Shown piece after piece: positions 56,701 through 64,000 of a stretch of DNA of 64,000 nucleotides (positions are counted from its first letter, which is position 1; every line of letters begins with the position of its first letter). The stretch is taken from the NCBI GenBank assembly GCA_036768485.1, contig JAVLUZ010000540.1:62001-126000 (forward strand), in the 5' to 3' direction. Source of the DNA: Mermis nigrescens (taxonomy: Eukaryota > Nematoda > Enoplea > Mermithida > Mermithidae). The position numbers and the translations under genes were made by a program. The notes beneath the pieces were generated by a model. That model worked only from the letters and a program-made list of their open reading frames with translations. It did not search any database and was not told the origin of the DNA.

Positions 56701-58316
56701 GCACGCGAATTTTGGTAATGATCATTACGATTTTGCCGAAAATTCGATCGTGATTGCTTTGATTCAAAGCGATTATCATTATTCGCATAGTTAGATGAAC
56801 GATGTTGACTAGAGTTACGATATCGTGATTGAGATCGATGCCTATTCTGCGAATTCGAACGCGATGGCGAACGATTTTGTCGCGAAAAAGAACGCGATTG
56901 GCTGCGATTGCGCGCCATAGAATTAGTATTCCGATCAGCTTGATTATTAAAATTAGCATTATTAGACGTTTCTTGCCTTTGACGCGTGAAACATTCCTCA
57001 TAAATGTGACCTATGCGCTTGCAAAAGGTACAATATTTACGAGAAGAATTTTCTGGTTTCTCAGCACGCGATGAGCGATGAAACGTTCGATGACGTGAAC
57101 GATTTGGATCATTTTGGTTAGATGCGCGAGGAGTATCTTTAGGTACTACGCTGCCTACTGGAGCAGCTGTTACCGATACGTAAGGCGTTACTGCCTTTTT
57201 ATCCTCAAATTCTTTATTAGCAAATTCAGCGCTAAGCGCATTGTCCAAAAATTCAGCTAATGATGCTCTAGGTTTTTTATGATATGCCTCTTTCGAAATG
57301 TGTGGTAATAAACCTTGTTTTAGTTGATGTCGCATTAAATTATTAAAATGTGGCGAGTCAACTTCAAGATAGGGATCCGACTTAATTAACTCTTCGCGAA
57401 GCGAGAGATAATAAGCTTTAACCGATTCGTTAGGCTGCTGTTTGTGTGACAAAAAACGATTAAAGAGCGCACCGGTGTCCATAGGACAAAATTCGGTTAT
57501 TAGCGCATGCTTCATTTTCGAATAAGATTGTTGTATATCAGCAGGTAACGAATGGTATAGACGCAAAACATAAGGGTCAAGAAATCCAGTAGCGAATTTT
57601 AAACGATCAGCCTTGTCAATATCATAGGTATTGGCAAGCGATTCAAATTCTGCAAAATAAGCCTTGATATCCGATTTATCGCCGTCAAAAAATTTTTTAT
57701 TTGCAATTGCAAATTGCATCTGCTGCAAAAATGGTCCGCGATTCAAGGAATCAGCGAGACGTGAATCACCACGCGAGCTTTCAGATGAAGAACCTGAACT
57801 ATGTCTATGACGTCGTCTGCGCGATCGAGATTTGCGACGCGAGCGACGACTGCGCGGGCGATCATAACTATTAGATGAGCTGTCGTCAGAAAATTTGACA
57901 TGTTTTTTCCTACTAGACGATTCAGATTGAGGAGCAGCTTCATTTTGCAAATTTGCAGATTCATTATTAATACCAGATAAATTTATCTCAACCGGTTGCA
58001 TTTCGATATTAGAAGAATGCAAAATAGGATTATTAGGTGGTATTTCCACATTTATGGAATTAGGTACATAATTATTGGGTAAGATTTCTCCTTGAGGTGG
58101 AAAATACTGCAGCGGTGGTGGATTTAGTTGCTGCTGCGAATTCGCAATAGAAGGATTAGGTACGAAGGAAGGCGCATTACGATTTAATGGCAGCGAAGGC
58201 CGAGATCGCGACGTCTGCGAAATCGATACCGACGGCTGCGAAATCGTAGGTATATTCTCCGAAAACCCGAGTTTTGCACTGATTGCAAACCCGTGTTTAC
58301 AGGATTCTGTGACAAA
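53742..58316 (-). CDS. Gag-protease-reverse transcriptase-RNase H polyprotein
   Basis: Open from just after a TAA at 58317 to 53742; the first ATG is near 58001, and numbering here is from a GTG at 58049. Visible parts: RS-rich basic stretch (about 65-85), a capsid-like Retrotrans_gag region (about 105-285), one CCHC knuckle (C340, C343, H348, C353), an R/S/N/Q-rich linker, aspartic protease DTG at 601-603, reverse transcriptase (about 885-1065) with VYIDD at 1032-1036, and RNase H beginning TTDAS at about 1182 and reaching ADLLSRH. Gag and Pol are in one frame, and ORF1 precedes them in the +1 relative frame with a GGGTTTT heptamer in the overlap. The frame ends prematurely at the A-run before integrase. 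Confidence 0.95.
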   Translation of the reverse strand, partial: FVTESCKHGFAISAKLGFSENIPTISQPSVSISQTSRSRPSLPLNRNAPSFVPNPSIANSQQQLNPPPLQYFPPQGEILPNNYVPNSINVEIPPNNPILHSSNIEMQPVEINLSGINNESANLQNEAAPQSESSSRKKHVKFSDDSSSNSYDRPRSRRSRRKSRSRRRRHRHSSGSSSESSRGDSRLADSLNRGPFLQQMQFAIANKKFFDGDKSDIKAYFAEFESLANTYDIDKADRLKFATGFLDPYVLRLYHSLPADIQQSYSKMKHALITEFCPMDTGALFNRFLSHKQQPNESVKAYYLSLREELIKSDPYLEVDSPHFNNLMRHQLKQGLLPHISKEAYHKKPRASLAEFLDNALSAEFANKEFEDKKAVTPYVSVTAAPVGSVVPKDTPRASNQNDPNRSRHRTFHRSSRAEKPENSSRKYCTFCKRIGHIYEECFTRQRQETSNNANFNNQADRNTNSMARNRSQSRSFSRQNRSPSRSNSQNRHRSQSRYRNSSQHRSSNYANNDNRFESKQSRSNFRQNRNDHYQNSRAHYQNSRYDNRYNNQSRQNTPFVQFPNEQRGTYYNSSYRSDNNFNRPYVTYTADNQPALNIPPPQPTLTSPRDVNTVTAKEQESSARPNLFASQEFLEEYERLQRRLATYEKINLPPSKTFDPNIPIVSHAGTNLPTILVKVHGVDVPALIDTGSQVTMMTTSAFLRLGFNLPPKQVSQVVHGVGEITAVVRYKVNMTLTIAEQSISTSVAIIDHLPEDMLLGYDFCESALMWVNPIERCAFINGIKINLLSSHEKLQFRAKPNATTSGVVCVHVSLPEPVIIQPRHELITPGYISHGSCNFDFALFEPNPDFMEKTSLFVAPSIVDASQPLIPVRVCNISKAPIRIDSGEIIGSLTSDAEVMSHVSSFDDRTPELFASINKALNGSAVDSRQQQQIRELCLKYDSIFALKNEPLGRTPLMKHHIDTGDNPPVVGKTYRVEHSRRESMQKIINEMLADKIIRPTTSPWASPLFLIGKKDGSLRPVVDYRRLNDVTKTQVYPLPQLDDYFDTLGSAAYFSTLDLKSGYWQIPLDNKSREKTAFICPVGHYEFEVLPFGLKNAPADFQRLMELVLAGLNWKSCLVYIDDIIIFSRTFEEHLKDLENVFIALKKANLRVKPDKCHLAHAEVKFLGHSISAMGIAPDMSKVADLISFPVPKTVKSVQKFLGLVQWFKKFVKDLAKIAKPLFHLLRKDVEFCWKAEHQTAFELLKKAFTSPPILQLPKFDDEHQFILTTDASNFALGAILTQKHLPSKSRFILSYASRVLNSAECNYATLEKEALAVVWAIKHYQHYLYGKKFIVETDHQALTWLVNIKDPSSRLRRWGLKLQEYEYDIVYVPGAYNCAADLLSRHPKYDHSERKYKVERKNIINNANLESEDSESDDESVPPDRSRDNAPTAPINHPNAQNNNPTAQTDPINSKPPTFRERLLLTDAEKAEMLTPARLLAEQRADDELHKIRIALNDLTTKKYRDEFFSCKRCTFLSFST

Positions 58317-59137
58317 TTACATATTTCCGGCGCGCGGTTCGTACAACTTTGAGAGATATTTTCTGGAACCGTTTCCGAAGGTGAGCGTGAATTCGATGCT
58401 CTGTTGCTAGTAGACAACAGTGAAGATGTCCTATGCGTACTTTGCGCACGATTCGCACTTTGCGCATTGAATTCAGAAAAATTTGCGCTATCGATTGAGT
58501 GGTTAACGCGCTCAGATACATTAGTTTCTATGCGATTCAGAACTGGTTGGGGTTTAAGCATAGTGCTTAGCTCCAAACGCAGTTTACGCATTTCATCCGC
58601 ATTTTTCTTTTTATCCTGATCGACGCGCGTAGAAAGATCCGAAAATTGCAAATGAATAGCTTGTAGCGCTTTCAAAATAAGATCATTAGTCACATTAGCA
58701 TTAGCACGCTCTCTGTCGGCATTCATGCTGCGACTATGATTACTTTCTACGTCAGAATCGTGAATTTCGCGCTCCGAACTGGTTTCAGGATTATTTGCCG
58801 TGTTAATGGTAGTCGTATTATCGATCATTGTGTGACTTGATGAATTGTCAATATTAGGATCCGACCTAGTTAGCGAAGATTGATTAATGCGAGATCGCAT
58901 GGTACTCAATGATAATTCATCTTCGGACTGTGTATTACTCGCGGCATGTAGTGACGCGGGTAATTTATCATTATTCGCCTTAGTCGTTACGTCTCTCGTA
59001 ATTGTATCATTACTCGCAGAATTACACGCGCTATTAGAGTCAACAGGTGCGGTGGGTAATTGGCGAGCTGAAGTAGGTGGCGTAGAAGGTTTTTTTAATT
59101 TAGTGGGCGGTGTCCGCAAAACCTTTTTTCCTGCCAT
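58184..59137 (-). CDS. Retrotransposon ORF1, S/T/N-rich protein
   Basis: 317 codons from ATG at 59137. Starts with a basic segment (MAGKKVLRTPPTKLKKPSTP), followed by serine/threonine/asparagine-rich sequence, then a predicted helical segment around LILKALQAIHLQFSDLSTRV at about 150-175, and a final arginine-rich reading that is probably out-of-frame tail. No zinc knuckle or capsid motif is present. It may be the N-terminal part of Gag, with the capsid reached by -1 frameshifting, or a separate small protein. Confidence 0.7.
   Translation of the reverse strand: MAGKKVLRTPPTKLKKPSTPPTSARQLPTAPVDSNSACNSASNDTITRDVTTKANNDKLPASLHAASNTQSEDELSLSTMRSRINQSSLTRSDPNIDNSSSHTMIDNTTTINTANNPETSSEREIHDSDVESNHSRSMNADRERANANVTNDLILKALQAIHLQFSDLSTRVDQDKKKNADEMRKLRLELSTMLKPQPVLNRIETNVSERVNHSIDSANFSEFNAQSANRAQSTHRTSSLLSTSNRASNSRSPSETVPENISQSCTNRAPEICNLSQNPVNTGLQSVQNSGFRRIYLRFRSRRYRFRRRRDLGLRCH
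58262..58268 (-). promoter_or_regulatory. Candidate -1 frameshift heptamer GGGTTTT
   Basis: In the ORF1 frame the bases read G GGT TTT, the X XXY YYZ pattern of -1 slippery sites. It lies in the middle of the 58184-58316 overlap in which both ORF1 and the gag-pol frame are open. Use as a frameshift site is inferred only. Confidence 0.4.
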
Positions 59138-59728
59138 TTTTAGGTGTCAAAAATGTCGAAAAATGTGCCTTTGGGTAAAATAAATTTCAGTACGTCGAAA
59201 TTTTTCCCAAAATAAATGTTTCGAAATAGACCTTTGTCGATCCGAAAAACAGGTTTTTCCACGTAAATAGTACTTCCTTACGTGAAGTAAGATATACCTG
59301 ACGTGAAATGATCGAAAGCAGATAGGACTAAGCCTAAAGCGCAAGAACGTGTACGTGGTTAGAAAAACAGTTAGGTAAGAACCTAAATGACGGAATTTCG
59401 TCGTCAGTTGAGAAAAATGATGAATCGTCGCCTGAGGGCTGACGTTTATAGAAAAATGAATATACGAGCGTGAGAGCTGCCTTCGTCGGTAGAGATCCGA
59501 CGGAAATAGAAAAATAACGATGGCTTTACCACGATACACAAAATCTTTACCACGGACGCTTACTTAAATTGCGCACTGCCACGATCGCGGTCGATACAAC
59601 AACAAAGGTGAACGAAACGTTACACATTTTTAGATGGCCAAAATGATGAATTTTTTGGATCGAAAAATAATTTTACGATGATTGAACAGCTCGGCTGTAG
59701 CTAGCAGCCTAAAGGAGGGAACGTCCAA
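59138..59728 (-). other. Retrotransposon leader with primer-binding site
   Basis: About 590 bp between ORF1 and the 5' LTR. Immediately inside the LTR the minus strand reads TTGGACGTTCCCTCC, with TGG one base from the LTR end as expected for a tRNA primer-binding site. I could not assign the tRNA species from memory. Confidence 0.6.
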
Positions 59729-60775
59729 TGTAAATGTAGGGGCCTGCGTCTACAAGAGCGACACAGACCGGCCTAGCATTACCTTCGAGATTTACCTAGG
59801 TACGTAGGTACTTAAGTCTACGCTTAGTGCTGGCCCCGATCGCGCGGCTCTAAGGCTTTCGATCTTTGGACCCTTACAGACCTTACGGCTTCGATCCCCT
59901 CAGCCCTAATATTGCTGGCCGCTTTTACGTCGGGTGATCTCAGCAGCTACGCCCTAAGACCTAAGGCTACCTACCTAGTCTCGGTAATTGCCGCGGAGGT
60001 CAGTTGACCTATCTCAAGCTCAAGTTGTAATTTAACTTATTTTCAATCAGTGCCTGATTCGAAATGTTTTGGTTCCTAATTAGTGTAGCACGCTGAACAC
60101 TGAAAACAACAACAACGAGCTCTATGCTGATCAATCATCCTTAAAGATTAAATAATAATTTTGATCAATTTTTGGGTTGAGAGATAAATTATGATTTTCG
60201 GATAGAAAAGGCTATCATACGGAATTTACCTATCAATCCACTAAAAAGGTGGAAGTCCTCGACGTAGGGATGGTGGCCGACCTAACCCTCGGTATAACCA
60301 AAACCACTGGGTTGGTTTTCTATGCTTTTATTCGACGAAGAACACACGGCCTATAGCCGGGAAGCAAAATACGCAAAAGAGAAACAATAATGTACAGTCG
60401 AAATAACCGGCCAACGAAAAAACCAAAAAGCCAGACTCTAACTACAACGTTACGTTCACTGGCCTCAAGGGCCATTACAGTAAATTAAAGAACGATCAAT
60501 TTAACGTAATACTGAATCACTTTTATCTCAGATCGAAAGTTCTCGATTCACGTAAGCGGTATGCATTAAACAATTACTATTATCATACACTTAGCTCTAT
60601 GCTACCGGACAAGTATCTAAATGTTTTTTATTATTGAAAATTTGGGGAAATAATGGGAAGACCGAAGGCATAGCCCACAGTACACTATCATAGATAGCTA
60701 CTAGTATTGGCTATGTTATGGCTATCGCGAACTGCTAAGGCAGGTTCGCCTATACGTGTAACTCTCGCAGTTACA
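59729..60775 (-). repeat. Retrotransposon 5' LTR
   Basis: Same 1047 bp as 46141-47187; no difference was found by reading. It should contain the promoter for the minus-strand transcript. TTTG follows at 60776-60779. Confidence 0.95.
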
Positions 60776-60779
60776 TTTG

Positions 60780-61342
60780 CATTTTTCATTATCAGATACC
60801 AAGAAATTGGGTGAAGTTTGTACATACATACCTGAAACTATAAATGAATTATTCGAGGTCGAAAAGGTTTAAAGGTTCCTAACATAATTGCGAATTCTGC
60901 AGCAGTCTTGCTGCATGATCCAAAATGTGTCAACAAACCTGAGTGCAACTTTCTTTGTGTTCGAGATTGCCAAAACTTACATTTCGACTTCGTTTAGAAA
61001 AAAATTATGGTCGCCCTTCACCGAATTGGGTGAAAGCATAAAAATTAGCTTGTGAATCCGATTGAATGACTTATTTGACGAATTAGATAATACCTACTCA
61101 TTTTTGTTATCATATGTGAACTTTCGCCGTAATTATTTTCTATTCTAGCCTGAAAAACATACCAATAAGTTCCAAATTAAATAAGCTTTCCGACGGTATC
61201 TATAAGTCAGCACAATATGTAACAGCTGCGGCTGAAAGGAAGTTGCAAAACATTATTTGACATCCGGTACATATACCTACATTTTCCTACTGACAAAGCG
61301 TTTAAAAAGAATTATAGTCCGATTCACACAGATTCGGTCATT
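60780..61342. other. No feature recognised
   Basis: Flanking host DNA between the retrotransposon and a MITE-1. Before the retrotransposon inserted, it was contiguous with the sequence left of 46137. No exon or repeat was recognised. Confidence 0.35.
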
Positions 61343-61350
61343 ATCGCAAC

Positions 61351-61594
61351 CATACGTGGGCAGCAAGAAAATTCTGGGGGGGGTGCAAGATTTTTTGAAG
61401 GTCAAAAAATGGTCTTAAACATGGTGGTATGGCAATAAAAACACCATTTTTCGACGTTTCTCATCAAGCACTATCCATTGGCATCAAAAAATTACGAAAA
61501 AAAAACGAGAAAAATTTTCAAAAATCGAATTCCGGGGGGTATTTTGGTTTCTGGGGGGAGTTGCATACCCCCAAACCCCCCACGCCCAGGTGTG
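61351..61594 (+). mobile_element. MITE-1 copy, TSD ATCGCAAC
   Basis: Forward copy CATACGTGGGCAGC to CACGCCCAGGTGTG with exact duplications ATCGCAAC at 61343-61350 and 61595-61602. Together with GTTGCAAC at 53229 this suggests a target preference with T at position 2 and A at position 7, typical of Ac-like hAT transposons. Confidence 0.92.
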
Positions 61595-61831
61595 ATCGCA
61601 ACCCTCGGCTCGCTGTCGATAAAAATTCTAGAAACTTATGCACGAAGTTATGGGAAACAGACTATAATAGTCAGCCGAAAGGCACGACGCGCCAATTGGA
61701 GATCGGACTATTAGCCCCGTTGCAATTTGTATTTTAGCGACACACAAAACATCAGCAATCACAATTTTTAATGAAAACTAAACAAAACAAAGTAGTCGAA
61801 AACAAGAAAAATAGATTTCTGGAGGCAAAAA

Positions 61832-61939
61832 TCATTTCTTTTTTCCTTGAAGGCCGGCGCCGGCATTGAATTTAAATAAAATTATGTCGCCATCTTCAAC
61901 GACGTAAGATCGTCCTTGTTGCCTATATTTACCGGCAGC
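61832..61939 (-). CDS. OLA1: OLA1/YchF-type GTPase/ATPase, terminal exon
   Basis: The acceptor ACCTTTAG starts 108 nt in phase 0 encoding [20 protein letters not shown], then LFKFNAG and a KKK ending before TGA. This matches the C-terminal TGS-domain end of OLA1 (family pattern: [25 protein letters not shown] ... KKK). OLA1 is a cytosolic Obg-family P-loop protein that hydrolyses ATP and GTP. Upstream exons with the G motifs must lie to the right of the window, because I found no candidate up to 64000. Confidence 0.88.
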   Translation of the reverse strand, partial: AAGKYRQQGRSYVVEDGDIILFKFNAGAGLQGKKK

Positions 61940-62822
61940 CTAAAGGTGAAACGTTTTCTTAAAAAGCATAGTTGGAGCGAAATAACATCGATATATTGAG
62001 CCACATTACGATAGAGATCTGACACGTACCTACTATTGCAATATCATTACACAGCAGTAATCACGTAGGGTAGTTAAGCACAACGCGGGTCACTTAACAT
62101 GTAACGTATTAATCCAAAATTACAACTTGTATTTAAAGTGTCAAGCATGCATGCACAGTATGGGGAATAAAATCAACAATTTGTTCTGATGTGCCTTTAC
62201 AGGGGTCCACTAAAGTAAAAAATTGAAAATTCTTAAAGTATATGTGAAAGTCCGCTAAATAGATTTTAGTACACTTTTTGAGCTAATAAGCCCAAAAATT
62301 TTGGGCTCGTCGCGCCTTATTTATTCATTTTCGACAAAATTATACATTTTGGGCGAAAAGATCGGTAAAAACGCTTAAAACTGCGTCTTTTGTTTGATTT
62401 TTGTGGAAATCGCGAATTCTGGAGGTGTGAAATTTCTGGTGCAAGGGTGACAATCTTTCTGGGGAGTGCACAAACCTCCAAAATTGTGTATAGTTACAAG
62501 AAACATCGGTAGAGGGGTGAACAGCAAAAGGATTCAAAGAGCTCGATATCTAAAAGCTATCAAAGCTGAATCGGAAATCTCGGTTAAAAGTGGCACACTT
62601 CTTATTAAAACTAGTAAATAAATAGAAGAAAAATGCGAAGGCACAAGTGAAAGGAAATTTCCGAATAAAGCACATTTAGATTCAAAATCTTCGCGAAGTT
62701 TCCAAGTGCGCCCTATTTTTTAAAGTAATGACCCGAACTTTGAAGGGCTTACGCAAGTTCTTGATTCCATTTCCAAGACCGGTCTGTTCAGTATTATTAC
62801 AATAATTTATTATGATTCTTAA

Positions 62823-62879
<57 letters not shown>

Positions 62880-64000
62880 CGGCGAGCTTCCTGGCCACTC
62901 TTTATGCACAGATAATTTTTTTTCGTCAATCTTTCAGTCTTCAGCGCAAGAAATCATTGAAATATACCTAAGCGAATGTTAATTGTAGATACAGGGTGGG
63001 CCACCTAAGTATCCACAATGTTTTTCGACTACAACTTCCTCAATAATAATCCAAATTTGATAAAATTTGAGCATACATCAGATTAGTTGATCGCAAAGTA
63101 ATTTTCAAAATTTTATAAAAACAAACAAGTTGGTCGAACACTACACTAGCTCTATGGGATCACAAATTTTCTCAATCATGACCTACCATCGTTTCTCAAA
63201 TACTCGTACTGTTTGTCGTTCTCATTCGGTAGTGACTTCCGTGAAAGCCAATCTAATGCGATTTTAAAGGTCAAGAATATTGTCAAAGCATATGCTGCAC
63301 AATGTAGACTGAAGATTTCACACAGAACTTGCCATAGGAAATCGAATAGAGTCAAATCAGATAAACAACGTTCTCATTTGATTTAGCTCCATGTGATCGC
63401 TCATTTGATTTGATTGCACTCAATTTTTTCGAGTAGGGCTTTTTCAAGATAAAAGTGCGCAAGGAAAACTCTGCTAGTATTGCTGAGTTTCAAAATTACA
63501 TTTGATTGGCTTTCATTAAAGTTATTAACCATAGGTGCACAACATGGCCGACCTTGACAAAGGGTCAGCCCGTCTGGGAGGAAGGTCAAAAATTGAGCTT
63601 TTTTAAGCCGAAATGACCTCGTGAACTGATATAAGCGCTAAAATAGCGTTAAAACTACATTATTACACAGTTTCTGGTCAATTTGATGCACTTCTGAAGA
63701 AAACTTCCAATTTTTATCCGTTAGAAGAAAAGACCAAATTTCGATGTAGTCCTAAGTTCAAAAGACGAAAAGTAACTCGACTAATACATTTATAAAACAA
63801 CAGCTGAATTGAATCTTGAGGCCGGCCGATTTTTTACGGGTCGAATCTGACAAAAGGCGCATTATTAAGCGGAACAAACAGCAGGTGCTAATAGAAGAGG
63901 TTAAGCGCTTAAGTAGCACATATATCTCTCATATAATTAATAAATTAGACGTCACGTTTACGTAATATCTGTGCACTTTGATTTCGTGAACAAAAAAAAC
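61940..64000. other. Probable OLA1 intron; microsatellite, no further gene
   Basis: Contains an (ATT)n array at 62822-62879 and short R-type fragments (GGGCTCGTCGCGCC near 62302). Nothing with coding potential was recognised. A reverse MITE-like C-run is absent. Confidence 0.4.
62822..62879. repeat. (ATT)n microsatellite
   Basis: Nearly perfect array of about 19 ATT units, a likely length-polymorphic locus. The isoleucine run in the minus-strand frame here is an artefact. Confidence 0.95.

Larger units (their letters stand above)
46137..60779 (-). mobile_element. Ty3/Gypsy LTR retrotransposon, 14.6 kb, TSD TTTG
   Basis: Complete element on the minus strand: LTRs at 46141-47187 (3') and 59729-60775 (5'), 4-bp duplication TTTG at 46137-46140 and 60776-60779. 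Element order: leader, ORF1, gag-PR-RT-RNase H, integrase, GPY/F plus PWWP-like segment, exonuclease ORF, 820-codon ORF, polypurine tract. The gene order PR-RT-RH-IN and sequence motifs are those of Ty3/Gypsy. It is roughly twice the usual Gypsy size because of about 4.2 kb of extra coding sequence after integrase. Confidence 0.95.

Overview
This is nuclear DNA of an AT-rich invertebrate that I cannot place further. Host genes have short exons with GT..AG borders and are separated or filled by transposable elements (TEs). There is no sign of prokaryotic or organellar DNA. Three host genes can be assembled from exon-level similarity and matching splice phases, all on the minus strand. (1) A homologue of the chromatin protein DEK runs from a start exon near 26.5 kb to below 1.9 kb. 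I find eleven exons; the C-terminal end lies off the window. (2) NAXE (NAD(P)HX epimerase, YjeF_N family) lies between about 36.6 and 30.0 kb, with four exons that complete the protein except for its N-terminus. (3) The last exon of an OLA1/YchF-type GTPase lies at 61.8-61.9 kb.

The largest single object is a 14.6-kb Ty3/Gypsy LTR retrotransposon in minus orientation (46141-60775). It has two 1047-bp LTRs that look identical and a 4-bp target duplication (TTTG). In element order it carries ORF1, gag-protease-reverse transcriptase-RNase H, integrase, a GPY/F module fused to a PWWP-like segment, an ORF with an RNase D-like DEDDy 3'-5' exonuclease domain, and an 820-codon ORF of unknown function. 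A perfect-looking splice acceptor stands just before the exonuclease ORF, and two of the ORF junctions are -1 frame overlaps. The pol region is broken by two single-base frameshifts, an in-frame stop and a miniature inverted-repeat transposable element (MITE) insertion, although the LTRs are identical.

The rest is a dense, layered TE landscape. One hAT-like MITE (MITE-1, CATACGTGGGC...GCCCAGGTGTG, 8-bp target duplications) occurs at least a dozen times, twice nested inside itself and once inside integrase. Other elements include several hAT derivatives (one a foldback carrying two inverted copies of a transposase tail, one keeping only a BED finger joined to the hATC domain), a Tc1/mariner-like MITE, a pogo-like element, a Harbinger-like MITE, an RTE-like retroposon with two minisatellites, and at least three short repeat families. 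A short palindrome close to GGCGCGAAGCGCC, often followed by GAAAAATTTGACA, recurs in more than 20 places across different repeat families.
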